This document shows, piece after piece, positions 8,230 through 17,130 of a stretch of 64,000 nt of DNA (the first letter of the stretch is position 1; each line of letters begins with the position of its first letter). A program made the translations under genes and the position numbers. The notes beneath the pieces are model-generated. The model was not told the DNA's origin and did no database searches. It saw nothing but the letters and a program-made list of their open reading frames with translations. Source of the DNA: Streptomyces griseoluteus (GTDB lineage: Bacteria > Actinomycetota > Actinomycetes > Streptomycetales > Streptomycetaceae); assembly GCF_004784465.1 (NCBI RefSeq), contig NZ_SRRU01000001.1:434001-498000 (forward strand), written 5' to 3'.

Positions 8230-9930
8230 CTACGACATCCCGTGCACGTGCGGGCCGACCGCGCCGGACCAGGCGTTGCCCGCCGTCGCGTCCCAGTTGG
8301 TCGACCAGGTCATCGCGCCCCTGAGGTCCGGGTAGGTCCGGGCCGGCTTGAAGGAGCCGCAGCCGGTGCCCTTGGCCAGGCAGTCCAGGGCGCTGTTCAC
8401 CACGCTCGGCGCCACATAGCCGCTGCCCGCGCCCCGCGTGGAGGCCGGCACACCGATGCCCACCTGCGAGGGCGCGAGTCCGCCCTCCAGCTGGATGCAG
8501 GCCAGCGCGGTCAGGAAGTCCACCGAGCCCTGGCTGTAGACCTTGCCGTCGCAGCCCAGCATCGAACCGCTGTTGTAGTACTGCATGTTGACGACCGTGA
8601 GGATGTCCTTGATGTTCAGGGCCGTCTGGAAGTAGGAACCGGACGTCGACTGCATGTCGATCGTCTGCGGCGCCATCGTGATGATCAGCGACGAGCCCGC
8701 CTTCGACGACAGCGACCGCAGCGCCTGCGTCATGTACGTCGGGTTGAGCCCGTTCTCCAGGTCGATGTCGACCCCGTCGAACCCGTAGGTCTGCATCAGG
8801 GAGTACACCGAGTTGGCGAAGTTGTTCGCCGAGGCGGTGTCGCTGACCGCGACCGTGCCGCGCTCGCCGCCGACGGAGACGATCACCTTCTTGCCCGCGG
8901 CCTGCTTGGCCTTGATGTCGGCCTTGAACTGGTCGACCGTGTAGCCGTTCAGCCCCGCCGAGTCCAGGCTGAAGCTCACCGCGCCCGGCGTGGAGGTGGC
9001 GTCGGCGAAGGCCACCGCGATGATGTCGTAGGCCGAGGGCACGTCGGAGATCTTCTGCACGGCCGCGCCGTTGTTGAAGTTCTGCCAGTACCCGGTCACC
9101 GCGTGCTTGGGCAGGTCGCCCTTGGGGACGGTCCCCCCGCCCGACGTGGTGGTCGCGCTCACGGTGGCCGACTTCGCCGACTCACCGGCCGCGTTGGTCG
9201 CGGTGACCTGGAAGGAGTACGAGGTCGACGCCGCGAGCCCGGTGACCGTGGCCGAGGTGCCGCTCACCGCGGTGACCTTGGTGCCGTCGCGGTAGACGTT
9301 GTAGCCGGTCGCGCCCGACACCGTGTTCCAGGCCAGCGAGACCGAGGACGAGGTGGTGCCGGACACCGCGAGGCCGCCCGGCGCGGCCGGCTTCGTCGGC
9401 GCCGGGTCACCGCCCCCGCCGCCGTCCGGGCCCTGCACCTGCACATCGTCGGCGTAGTACGCGGCCTGCCCGTACCAGCCGTGGGTGTACACGGTGACCG
9501 AGGTGGTGGCGGAGCCCGTGGTGAACGTCGTCGAGAGCTGCTTCCACGACGAGCTGTCCGGCGTCCAGGTCGACACGTCGGTGGTGCCGGTGCCGGTCGC
9601 CCCCAGGTAGGCGTACCCGCCCTGCACCCAGGCGCTCAGCGTGTACGTGGAGTTGGGCTTGACCGCCACCGACTGGACGCACTGGGCGTTGTCCTGCCCG
9701 GCCGGGGTGGCCTTCAGCGCGGCGGAGCCGCCGTGCACCGGGGACGAGACGGTCGTCCCGCTGCCCGCCGAGCAGGTCCAGCTGGACAGGCCCGACTCGA
9801 AGCCGGCGTTCCTGGCGTTGTTGACGTCCGCCGCCGAGGCGGGAGCGGCGGCCAGCCCCGCCACGGCGAGGGCGAGAGCGGCGGTCACCGCCCGGGCACG
9901 GGTCCGGCCGCGCCGGCCGCGCGCGGGCAT
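8230..9930 (-). CDS. Secreted GH18 chitinase with CBM and fibronectin III modules
   Basis: This 566-residue exported enzyme cleaves beta-1,4 links in chitin. Modules in order are an Arg-rich n-region and hydrophobic signal peptide ending APASA, a carbohydrate-binding module (about 36-170, with two cysteines), a Gly/Pro linker, a fibronectin type III domain (about 185-270, APGGLAV to ATTTSGG), and a GH18 catalytic domain. The GH18 signature FDGVDIDLENG carries the catalytic Glu392. Cys pairs in MLGCDGK and LDCLAKGTGCG fit an extracellular enzyme. ATG 9930 is chosen because it directly precedes the signal peptide; longer frames upstream run into the operator. Regulation by the N-acetylglucosamine regulator DasR is suggested by the upstream site. 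Confidence 0.96.
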   Translation of the reverse strand: MPARGRRGRTRARAVTAALALAVAGLAAAPASAADVNNARNAGFESGLSSWTCSAGSGTTVSSPVHGGSAALKATPAGQDNAQCVQSVAVKPNSTYTLSAWVQGGYAYLGATGTGTTDVSTWTPDSSSWKQLSTTFTTGSATTSVTVYTHGWYGQAAYYADDVQVQGPDGGGGGDPAPTKPAAPGGLAVSGTTSSSVSLAWNTVSGATGYNVYRDGTKVTAVSGTSATVTGLAASTSYSFQVTATNAAGESAKSATVSATTTSGGGTVPKGDLPKHAVTGYWQNFNNGAAVQKISDVPSAYDIIAVAFADATSTPGAVSFSLDSAGLNGYTVDQFKADIKAKQAAGKKVIVSVGGERGTVAVSDTASANNFANSVYSLMQTYGFDGVDIDLENGLNPTYMTQALRSLSSKAGSSLIITMAPQTIDMQSTSGSYFQTALNIKDILTVVNMQYYNSGSMLGCDGKVYSQGSVDFLTALACIQLEGGLAPSQVGIGVPASTRGAGSGYVAPSVVNSALDCLAKGTGCGSFKPARTYPDLRGAMTWSTNWDATAGNAWSGAVGPHVHGMS

Positions 9931-10006
9931 GGCAGATACGAGGTCCAACTGGAGCCTCCAGTGGGGGAGATCGTGGGGGAGAGGGGATGAGCACCTCTGT
10001 GCGCCC

Positions 10007-10035
10007 ACGTTGGTCCAGACCAATTCCGCTGTCAA
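10007..10035 (-). promoter_or_regulatory. Chitinase promoter with overlapping dre/DasR-type operator
   Basis: On the minus strand TTGACA (10030-10035) is followed after 17 bases by CAACGT (10007-10012), a plausible -35/-10 pair. The plus-strand dyad TTGGTCCAGACCAA occupies 10010-10023, inside the spacer and touching the -10. Its core TGGTCCAGACC matches the element known from Streptomyces chitinase promoters and the DasR-responsive (dre) consensus. Only one copy was seen here. Confidence 0.75.
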
Positions 10036-10247
10036 GGGGTGGCGTACGGACGGCTCCCGGCCCGCCCGTGCAACCTGTCCCGTTTTGAAGCAAGTTGTGA
10101 CCGGAGAGTTCCCCACGAGCTACACAAACGCTGTTCTCCCGTGATCCAGGCGTGGATACAGTGCTCACGTAGTCACGCAACGAAGTCGTCATGGCCCGAG
10201 GGGAACCGTGCCGGTGGGCCGGAGGGTGTGAGAGCGGGGAGCTGCGC

Positions 10248-11108
10248 GTGCCAACTGCCATCGCCGTGACCAGTGCCGACCTGGCACTGCCGGCGCAGGA
10301 CGAGCGGACCATGCCCGCCGTCGTGCTGCGCGACCTCGACAGCCGCCCGCTGGACCAGACCCTCTTGGAAGTCCAGGGCGTGATCGACCAGTTCGGCCAT
10401 CTGGTGGTCCTGTGCTCCAAGGCCACCCCGGAGCCCGTATTACGCCGGGTGCACACCCTGCGCTCCCTGCTGGAGAGCGACCGGATCGCCGTGTTCCGGC
10501 CGGAGTTGCCGCCGCTCGGGGTCGCGGTCCTGGCCCGGCAGTTACGGCAGCTCGCCACCTGCGACCTCAGCCCCGGTGTGCTCGCCTCGGCCGGGCGGCT
10601 GCTCACCCACTACATCCACGCCGGTGCCGTACTCGGCTCGGTCGCCCGCCTCGACCACGTGCCCGTGGGACTCAAGGCGCACGCCAAGTCCTGGGTGCCC
10701 GGCGCCCAGTTCGCCGTCGTCGCCCATCCCGAACCCCAGCTCGTCAAGGCCGTGCAGGGCGCCACCCTCAAGGGCCCGGAGTTCAGCACCTGGATGCTGC
10801 TCGCCCGGGGTCAGCTGCAGTCCGACTGGATCACCGGCTTCGCCAAGGACTGGGGGGTGCACGGGCTGCGCGAGACTCCGCTGCCCGCCGAGTCGCCCGC
10901 CTGGTGGGGCACCGGCCGGATGATCGAGTTCTGCGGCTACCTCGCCGACCTCTCCGTGCTCTACCAACTCGTCACCTCGGTACGGCAGTCGAGCTGCCAC
11001 TGGTGCGGGCTCGACGTCATCGGCGACCGCTGCGTCTTCTGCTCCGCCTCCCCGCCCGAGCACCCCTTGCCGCCGCCGCGCGCCCTTCAGGGGCGTACGC
11101 CCGCCTGA
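10248..11108 (+). CDS. Conserved actinobacterial protein with C-terminal zinc ribbon, head of the Tad locus
   Basis: This 286-residue protein of unknown function is predicted cytoplasmic. The bulk is an alpha/beta region (VVLRDLDSRPLDQTLLEVQG, then IAVFRPELPPLG). The C-terminus has two CxxC pairs, SCHWCGLD and RCVFCSA, which look like a zinc ribbon. It has two in-frame TTA leucine codons, at 10440 and 10542, which is rare at this GC content and implies dependence on the bldA tRNA in Streptomyces. GTG 10248 is preferred to ATG 10191 because a GGGGAG site precedes it and the ATG version adds an unlikely Cys-rich leader. It lies 61 bases upstream of cpaB, so it may be cotranscribed with the pilus genes. 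Confidence 0.75.
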   Translation: MPTAIAVTSADLALPAQDERTMPAVVLRDLDSRPLDQTLLEVQGVIDQFGHLVVLCSKATPEPVLRRVHTLRSLLESDRIAVFRPELPPLGVAVLARQLRQLATCDLSPGVLASAGRLLTHYIHAGAVLGSVARLDHVPVGLKAHAKSWVPGAQFAVVAHPEPQLVKAVQGATLKGPEFSTWMLLARGQLQSDWITGFAKDWGVHGLRETPLPAESPAWWGTGRMIEFCGYLADLSVLYQLVTSVRQSSCHWCGLDVIGDRCVFCSASPPEHPLPPPRALQGRTPA

Positions 11109-11169
11109 ACCGATACGGACCCCGCTCCCGTCCCGCACGACCGATTCCCCCAATGAGGTTGCACGGTTC

Positions 11170-11880
11170 ATGAACTCCCGTCAGCGCCGCGGCGTGATAC
11201 TCCTGATCCTCTCCGTCCTGTGCGCCCTCGGCGCCTTCGCGGGCGTGCTGTCCGTCATCAGCGACGTACGCTCCAAGGTCGGCCCCGAGGTCACCGCGTA
11301 CCGGGTCAAGTCCGCGGTCCAGCCGTACACCGCGCTCGGCGCGGACCAGTTCGAGAAGGTACGGATGCCCAAACGGTGGCTGTCCGCCAACGCCGTCACC
11401 GACCTCTCCCAGCTGCGCGGCAAGATCGCCGTCACCACCCTGCGCGCGGGCTCCCTGCTCCAGACCGACATGGTGGTCGACCAGCCCGAACTGCGGCCGG
11501 GCCAGCAGGAGGTGGCCATCATGATCGACGCGGCCACCGGTGTCGCGGGCAAGATCACGCCCGGCGCGCGGGTCAACGTCTACGCCACCTTCGAGGGCAA
11601 GAAGGAGAGCGACCCCGACCAGTCGAAGATCATCGTCACGGACGCGCGGGTCCTGGACGTCGGGAAGATCACCGCACTGGACCCCGACCGGGACCGCGAC
11701 CAGCAGCGCCAGCCCTCCGAGGCCGTCCCCATCACCTTCGCGCTGTCCGCCCTGGACGCCCAGCGCGTCACCTACGCCGAGTCCTTCGCCCAGCGGGTCC
11801 GGCTCGCCCTGGTCGCCCCCGGCGGCGAGTCGGAGATACCGGACCGCGAGCGCACCTACGAACTAGCGACGGACAAGTGA
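11170..11880 (+). CDS. cpaB: Flp pilus assembly protein CpaB (RcpC), SAF domain
   Basis: This 236-residue protein has an N-terminal membrane anchor (about residues 8-31) and an exported SAF-like domain: YRVKSAVQPYTALGADQFE, then LRGKIAVTTLRAGSLLQ, then the RcpC core GVAGKITPGARVNVYATFEG. CpaB/RcpC proteins assist Flp pilus assembly at the envelope. Length is at the short end for the family, as usual in actinobacteria that lack an outer-membrane secretin. It is followed after 12 bases by cpaE. Confidence 0.9.
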   Translation: MNSRQRRGVILLILSVLCALGAFAGVLSVISDVRSKVGPEVTAYRVKSAVQPYTALGADQFEKVRMPKRWLSANAVTDLSQLRGKIAVTTLRAGSLLQTDMVVDQPELRPGQQEVAIMIDAATGVAGKITPGARVNVYATFEGKKESDPDQSKIIVTDARVLDVGKITALDPDRDRDQQRQPSEAVPITFALSALDAQRVTYAESFAQRVRLALVAPGGESEIPDRERTYELATDK

Positions 11881-11892
11881 GAGGCGGCCCGC

Positions 11893-13146
11893 ATGCCCAC
11901 CAGGATTCTGCCGGCCGGCGCGGACCCGGATGCCGTCCGGTCCCTCACCACCCTGCTCAGCCAGCTCCCCGACGCCGAGCCGGTCCCGCCGGTCACCGAC
12001 TCCACCCGGCTGATCGACACCCTGGCGCGGCTCGCCGCTGAGTCGGTCGACGAACTCCCCGAGGTCGTCGTCGTCCATGAACGCATCGGCCCCGTACCGG
12101 CGCTGGAGCTGATCCGGGAGATAGCGCTGCGCTTCCCGGCCGTCGGCGTCATCCTGGTCACCACCGACGCCGGGCCCGCCCTGTTCGCCGCCGCGATGGA
12201 CGCCGGCGCCCGTGGCCTGGTCGGGCTGCCGCTGGCGTACGAGGACCTCGCACACCGGGTGCAGGCCGTGGCCCAGTGGTCCACCGGGGTGCGCCGTCAC
12301 CTCGGGCACGGCGGGGCCGACGTGCTCAGCGGTCCCGGCGGCACGGTGATCACGGTCAGCGGGGCCAAGGGCGGCACCGGCGCCACCACGGCCGCGCTCC
12401 AGCTCGCCCTCGCCGCCCAGGCGTCGGGCCGGGCCACCGTACTGGCCGACCTCGACCTCCAGACGGGTGACGTGGCGTCCTTCCTGGACATCCAGTTCCG
12501 CCGCTCGGTCGCCGACCTCGCCGCCATCGCCGACATCTCCCCACGGGTCCTGGCCGACGCCGTCTACCGCCACGACACCGGGCTCGCCCTGCTGCTGGCG
12601 CCCGGCGAGGGCGAGCGCGGCGAGGAGGTCACCGACCGCGCCGTGCGCCAGATCGTCCACGCCCTGCGCGCCCGCTACGAGGTCGTCGTCCTGGACTGCG
12701 GTGCCCAGCTCACCGGGGCCACCGCGGCCGCCGTGGAGGGCGCCGACACCGCGCTGCTGGTCACCACGCCCGACGTGGTCTCGGTACGAGCCGCCAAGCG
12801 GACCGTGCGGATGTGGGACCGGCTCCAGATCCGCAAGCCCGAGGAGACCACGGTCGTGGTCAACCGCCACACCCGCGTCACCGAGATCCAGCCCGCGCTC
12901 ATCCAGCGCATCACCGGCACCGCCCTGGCCCGCACCACCGTGCCCGCCGCCTTCAAGGAACTGCAGGGTGTGGTGGACGCCGGACGCGTGCACGAACTCG
13001 ACGCCCGCAGCACCGTACGCCAGGCCCTGTGGGCGCTGGCCGGGGAACTGGGCCTGGCCCGGGCCGCCGACGGCCCCGCCCACCGGGGCGCCCGTCAGCG
13101 CGGCGGCGACCGGGGTGCCGTGGGCTTCCGGCGGCGGAAGGAGTAG
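11893..13146 (+). CDS. cpaE: CpaE/TadZ-like ATPase, pilus localisation
   Basis: This 417-residue protein has two parts. Residues 1 to about 140 look like a degenerate receiver domain (VVVVHERIGPVPALELI, VGVILVTTDAGPALF). Residues from about 152 form a MinD/ParA-type P-loop ATPase with the deviant Walker A KGGTGATT (Lys159), the switch region LADLDLQTGDVASFL, VVVLDCGAQL and VVNRH. TadZ/CpaE proteins act at the inner face of the membrane to position the Tad machine. The C-terminus ends in an Arg-rich tail. It is joined to the tadE genes by a 2-base gap. Confidence 0.9.
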   Translation: MPTRILPAGADPDAVRSLTTLLSQLPDAEPVPPVTDSTRLIDTLARLAAESVDELPEVVVVHERIGPVPALELIREIALRFPAVGVILVTTDAGPALFAAAMDAGARGLVGLPLAYEDLAHRVQAVAQWSTGVRRHLGHGGADVLSGPGGTVITVSGAKGGTGATTAALQLALAAQASGRATVLADLDLQTGDVASFLDIQFRRSVADLAAIADISPRVLADAVYRHDTGLALLLAPGEGERGEEVTDRAVRQIVHALRARYEVVVLDCGAQLTGATAAAVEGADTALLVTTPDVVSVRAAKRTVRMWDRLQIRKPEETTVVVNRHTRVTEIQPALIQRITGTALARTTVPAAFKELQGVVDAGRVHELDARSTVRQALWALAGELGLARAADGPAHRGARQRGGDRGAVGFRRRKE

Positions 13147-13148
13147 GC

Positions 13149-13535
13149 ATGAGGCGCCGCGGCAGGTTACGCGAGGACCGGGGGCAGGTCGCCGTCGAGT
13201 TGCTCGGCATGACCCCGCTCATCGTGCTGACCCTGGTCCTGATGTGGCAGTGCGTGCTGGTCGGGTACGCCTTCGTCCTCGCCGGGAACGCCGCCGACGA
13301 GGGCGTACGGGCGGGTACGGCGGCCCCTCGGGGCGCGCGGCAGGGAGCGTGCTCGGAGGCGGGGCTCGAGCATCTGTCCGGGGCCTGGCGGGACGGGGCG
13401 TCGGTGCGGTGCGGGGGCTCCGGCTTCGTCACCGCCGACGTGGACCTCAAGGTCCCCGTCCTCTTCCCCGGCTCCATCGACTTCCCGGTCACGGTGCACG
13501 GCCACGCCGGTGCCGTGGAGGAGGTGAAGGACTGA
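13149..13535 (+). CDS. TadE-like pseudopilin 1
   Basis: This 128-residue pilin-like protein has a short basic leader, the prepilin-peptidase-like motif RG/QVAVE (Gly12, Gln13, Glu17), a hydrophobic helix, and an exported domain with two cysteines. TadE proteins are minor pseudopilins of Flp pili. Codon 7 (13167-13169) is TTA, so its translation probably depends on bldA. The start at 13149 is fixed by the leader plus the near-overlap with cpaE; longer frames are shadow sequence. Confidence 0.88.
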   Translation: MRRRGRLREDRGQVAVELLGMTPLIVLTLVLMWQCVLVGYAFVLAGNAADEGVRAGTAAPRGARQGACSEAGLEHLSGAWRDGASVRCGGSGFVTADVDLKVPVLFPGSIDFPVTVHGHAGAVEEVKD

Positions 13536-13894
13536 TGCCTGGCATGCGCCGCGGCGGTACCCGCGACCGGGGTCAGGTCGCCATCGAGTACCTGGGGTTC
13601 GTCCCGGTGCTGCTGATCGTCGGCCTGGCCGGCATCCAGATCGGCGCCGTCGCCTACGCCGCCGAGCAGGCCGGCACCGCCGCACGGGCCGGGGCGCGGG
13701 CCGCCTCGCTGCGCCAGGACGCGCAGGGGGCGTGCGCCGGCGCGGTCAGCGGCGGGCTCAGCGTGTCCTGCTCGGGCGGCGGCGGGGGCGGCGACTCGGT
13801 CACCGTGACCGCGACCGTCAAGATCCCCCAGGTCGTGCCCGGCTGGAACCTGGGGACCGCCGTCAAGTCCGCCACCATGCCGGTCGACCACTGA
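13535..13894 (+). CDS. TadE-like pseudopilin 2
   Basis: This 119-residue pilin-like protein starts one base before the previous stop ends (TGATG). It has the leader cleavage motif RG/QVAIE (Gly13, Gln14, Glu18), a long hydrophobic segment to about residue 40, an Ala/Arg-rich amphipathic stretch, a Cys pair (GACAG, VSCSG) and a run of glycines before a beta-rich tail. It is probably processed by the same prepilin peptidase as the Flp pilin, which is not encoded here. Confidence 0.88.
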   Translation: MPGMRRGGTRDRGQVAIEYLGFVPVLLIVGLAGIQIGAVAYAAEQAGTAARAGARAASLRQDAQGACAGAVSGGLSVSCSGGGGGGDSVTVTATVKIPQVVPGWNLGTAVKSATMPVDH

Positions 13895-13907
13895 GGAGGG
13901 CCGTCTC

Positions 13908-15245
13908 ATGAGCCTGCGGGCACGCATCAACTCCCCCGAGGAGCACGGCAGCCGGGGAGAGGACGGACACCTGGTCGCCTCCTACCGGGCCAAGCTGCTG
14001 GAGGAGATCGACCTCGCGGAGATGAGTTCGCTGGCCGCCGCCGAGCGCCGGGCCCGGCTCGAACGGGTCCTCGGCCACATCATCAGCCGCGAGGGCCCGG
14101 TGCTCTCCACCGCCGAACGCGCCCAGCTGATCCGGCGCGTGGTGGACGAGGCGCTCGGCCTCGGCATCCTGGAACCCCTCCTGGAGGACGCCTCCGTCAC
14201 CGAGATCATGGTCAACGGTCCCGACTCGATCTTCGTGGAGCGCGGTGGCCGGGTCGAACGGCTGCCGCTGCGCTTCGCCTCCGCCGACCAGCTCATGCAG
14301 ACCATCGAACGCATCGTCTCCACCGTCAACCGCCGCGTGGACGAGTCCAATCCGATGGTCGACGCCCGGCTGCCGTCCGGCGAACGCGTCAACGTCATCA
14401 TCCCGCCGCTCTCGCTCAGCGGTCCCGTCCTCACCATCCGCCGCTTCCCGCGCTCCTACACCCTGAAGGAGCTGATCGGCTTCGGCTCGCTCGACGACCA
14501 CATGCTGCTGCTGCTCGCCGGGCTGGTGCAGGCCAAGTTCAACGTGATCGTCTCCGGCGCCACCGGCACCGGCAAGACCACCCTGCTCAACGCCCTGTCC
14601 GGACTGATCCCGGCGCACGAGCGCATCATCACGATCGAGGACTCCGCCGAACTCCAGCTCCAGCAGACGCACGTCGTCCGCCTGGAGTCCCGCCCGCCCA
14701 ATGTCGAGGGCAGCGGCCAGGTCACCATCCGCGACCTCGTCCGCAACTCCCTGCGCATGCGGCCCGACCGCATCGTGGTCGGCGAGGTCCGCGGCGGGGA
14801 GTCCCTGGACATGCTCCAGGCCATGTCCACCGGCCACGACGGCTCGCTCGCCACCGTGCACGCCAACAGCGCCGAGGACGCCCTCACCCGGCTCCAGACG
14901 CTCGCCTCCATGTCCGACGTGGAGGTGCCCTTCGCCGCGCTGCACGACCAGATCAACAGCGCGGTCGACGTACTGGTCCAGCTCACCCGCTTCGCGGACG
15001 GCGCCCGCCGGATCACCGAGGTCGCCCTGCTGGACAGCCACGGCGGGGAGCCGTACCGGCTGGCGACCGTGGCCCGCTTCGACGCCCGCCCCATGACCGC
15101 CGACGGCCAGGTCCACGGCGCCTTCCAGTACTTCCCGCTGCCCCGCCGTACCGCCGACCGCCTCTACATGGCCGGCCAGCCCGTGCCCCAGGCGTTCGGC
15201 GTGGCCCGCACCGCGGACCAGCTCGCCACCCGAGAGGCCAGGTAG
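13908..15245 (+). CDS. tadA: Flp pilus assembly ATPase TadA/CpaF
   Basis: This 445-residue secretion-type ATPase powers Flp pilus extension from the cytoplasmic face. It has the N-terminal region with [22 protein letters not shown], Walker [10 protein letters not shown] (Lys223), the Asp box [11 protein letters not shown], Walker B-like [12 protein letters not shown] and the His box [13 protein letters not shown]. Length and motif order match CpaF. The start ATG has GGAGGG six bases upstream. It is followed by tadB with a 4-base gap. Confidence 0.96.
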   Translation: MSLRARINSPEEHGSRGEDGHLVASYRAKLLEEIDLAEMSSLAAAERRARLERVLGHIISREGPVLSTAERAQLIRRVVDEALGLGILEPLLEDASVTEIMVNGPDSIFVERGGRVERLPLRFASADQLMQTIERIVSTVNRRVDESNPMVDARLPSGERVNVIIPPLSLSGPVLTIRRFPRSYTLKELIGFGSLDDHMLLLLAGLVQAKFNVIVSGATGTGKTTLLNALSGLIPAHERIITIEDSAELQLQQTHVVRLESRPPNVEGSGQVTIRDLVRNSLRMRPDRIVVGEVRGGESLDMLQAMSTGHDGSLATVHANSAEDALTRLQTLASMSDVEVPFAALHDQINSAVDVLVQLTRFADGARRITEVALLDSHGGEPYRLATVARFDARPMTADGQVHGAFQYFPLPRRTADRLYMAGQPVPQAFGVARTADQLATREAR

Positions 15246-15249
15246 GCCC

Positions 15250-16194
15250 ATGGATCTGTCCACCCTCGCCCAGCTCACCACCGGCATCACCCTGCTGACC
15301 TGCCTCCTCGCCGTCGCGGGTGTCCAGACCTACGCCTCGGGCCGGGCCCGGCACGCCGCCCTGGAGGACCGGCTCGCGCACGCCGACCAGGTGCCGGGAG
15401 GCGGCCGCAAGCGTCACTTCCGCGGGCTGGACCGCCGGCTGCGCCGCACCGCGCTGGGCCGCGCACTGCAACTCCGGCTCGCCGCCACCGGACTCGACCT
15501 CACCCCCGGCGAGTTCTTCGCCGGGATGCTCACCGCGGTGGCCGCGCTCTGGCTCGTCGGCCAGGCCACCCTCGCGCCCTTCTTCGGGCCCATCGCCGGA
15601 CTCCTCGGCATCTGGGCGGCCGTGCAGTTCCTCAACTGGCAGCGCCAGAAACGCATCGAGCGCTTCATCAACCAACTCCCCGAACTGGCCCGCATCCTGG
15701 CCAACGCCACCCAGGCCGGGCTCGCCCTGCGCACCGCCATCGGCATGGCCGCCGAGGAACTGGAGGCCCCGGCCGGGGAGGAACTCTCGCAGGTGGCGGA
15801 CCAGCTGGCGATCGGCCACTCCATGGAGGACGCGCTCGGCGAACTCGCCGCCCGGCTGCCCTCCCGCGAACTCGTCGTCCTGGTCACGACCTTGGTGCTC
15901 TCCAACCGGGCGGGCGGGCAGGTCGTCTCGGCGCTGCGCAACCTCACCGAGACGCTGGAGGAGCGCAAGGAGACCCGGCGCGAGATCCGTACCCAGCTCT
16001 CCCAGGTCACGATGACCTCGTACGCCGTCCCCGCCCTCGGCATCGGCGCGCTCTTCCTGATGAACGGCGTCAAGGACGGCGCCCTGGAACGCCTGACCGG
16101 CTCACCGGTCGGCCAGGGCTGCGTGATCGTCGCCTTCGCCCTGTACGCGGTCGGGTTCGTCCTCATCCGCCGCATGAGCCGGATCGACGTGTGA
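15250..16194 (+). CDS. tadB: Tad platform membrane protein TadB
   Basis: This 314-residue integral membrane protein has an N-terminal membrane segment (about 8-27), a hydrophobic pair in the middle (about 92-130), a cytoplasmic T2SSF domain (FINQLPELARILANATQAG to TLEERKETRREI) and a C-terminal hydrophobic pair. TadB forms the inner platform with TadC and contacts the TadA ATPase. Spacing to both neighbours is 4 bases, so translation is coupled. Confidence 0.93.
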   Translation: MDLSTLAQLTTGITLLTCLLAVAGVQTYASGRARHAALEDRLAHADQVPGGGRKRHFRGLDRRLRRTALGRALQLRLAATGLDLTPGEFFAGMLTAVAALWLVGQATLAPFFGPIAGLLGIWAAVQFLNWQRQKRIERFINQLPELARILANATQAGLALRTAIGMAAEELEAPAGEELSQVADQLAIGHSMEDALGELAARLPSRELVVLVTTLVLSNRAGGQVVSALRNLTETLEERKETRREIRTQLSQVTMTSYAVPALGIGALFLMNGVKDGALERLTGSPVGQGCVIVAFALYAVGFVLIRRMSRIDV

Positions 16195-16198
16195 GGGG

Positions 16199-17098
16199 AT
16201 GACGTACCGGATGGAACTCCTGCTCGCTCTGCTCGCGGCCCTCGGCGTGTGGGGCGCCTTCGCGGGCGTCCGCATGTACCGTGCCGAGACCAAGCTGCCC
16301 GGCGACCTCGCCGTCGCCCTGGAGATCGGCGCCACCCGCACCGGCGCGGTCGGCTCCGTCATCGACCGCATGGGCATGCGGTACGCGCCCCTCGTGCTGC
16401 GCCTCATGGGCCCCGGCCTGGTCGCCCGCTACCGCCGCCGCATCGACCTCGCGGGCAACCCCGGCGGCCTCACCATCGACCGCTACGCCGCCCGCCGCGC
16501 GGTCTACGGCGCCCTCGGCACCCTCGGCTTCCTGGTCTTCCTGCTGCGCGGCCAGTGGTTCGTCGCCCTCCTGCTGCTCGCCTTCGGCGCCTTCTGGACC
16601 GAGGTCGGCATCTGGTCCGCGATCCGGGTGCGCCGGGACGTCATCGAGCGCACCCTGCCGGACTTCCTCGACGTCCTCGCCGTCGTCGTCAGCGCCGGCC
16701 TCGGTTTCCGCCAGGCCCTCGACCGCGTCTCCACCCGCTACGAGGGTCCCTGGGCCGACGAACTCCGCATCACGCTCCGCCAGATGGACCTCGGCATGAC
16801 CCGCCGCCAGGCCTTCACCGAGCTCCGCCGCCGCAACGACTCCGAACAGGTCGCCATGTTCGTCACCGCCCTCCAGCAGGGCGAGGAACTGGGCGCCCCC
16901 ATCGTCGACACCCTGGTGTCCCTGGCCAAGGACATGCGCCGCACGGATGCCCAGAACGCCCGCCGCAAGGCCGCTCGGGCGGTTCCCAAGGCCACGCTGA
17001 TGATCACGACGTTCATGGTCCCGGCGACGATGCTGCTGCTGGGCGCGGGCCTTCTGCTGGGGTCCGGGGTGGACTTCGGATCGTTGGCGGGGGAGTAG
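16199..17098 (+). CDS. tadC: Tad platform membrane protein TadC
   Basis: This 299-residue paralogue of TadB has the same architecture: N-terminal membrane helix, a central hydrophobic pair (about 100-138), a T2SSF domain (LPDFLDVLAVVVSAGLGFRQAL to FVTALQQGEELG) and a hydrophobic C-terminus. ATG 16199 is used; an in-frame ATG at 16211 would remove only four residues. Confidence 0.93.
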   Translation: MTYRMELLLALLAALGVWGAFAGVRMYRAETKLPGDLAVALEIGATRTGAVGSVIDRMGMRYAPLVLRLMGPGLVARYRRRIDLAGNPGGLTIDRYAARRAVYGALGTLGFLVFLLRGQWFVALLLLAFGAFWTEVGIWSAIRVRRDVIERTLPDFLDVLAVVVSAGLGFRQALDRVSTRYEGPWADELRITLRQMDLGMTRRQAFTELRRRNDSEQVAMFVTALQQGEELGAPIVDTLVSLAKDMRRTDAQNARRKAARAVPKATLMITTFMVPATMLLLGAGLLLGSGVDFGSLAGE

Positions 17099-17130
17099 GG
17101 AGGGGAAGGGGTCTGGGGGGAGGTGGGGCC

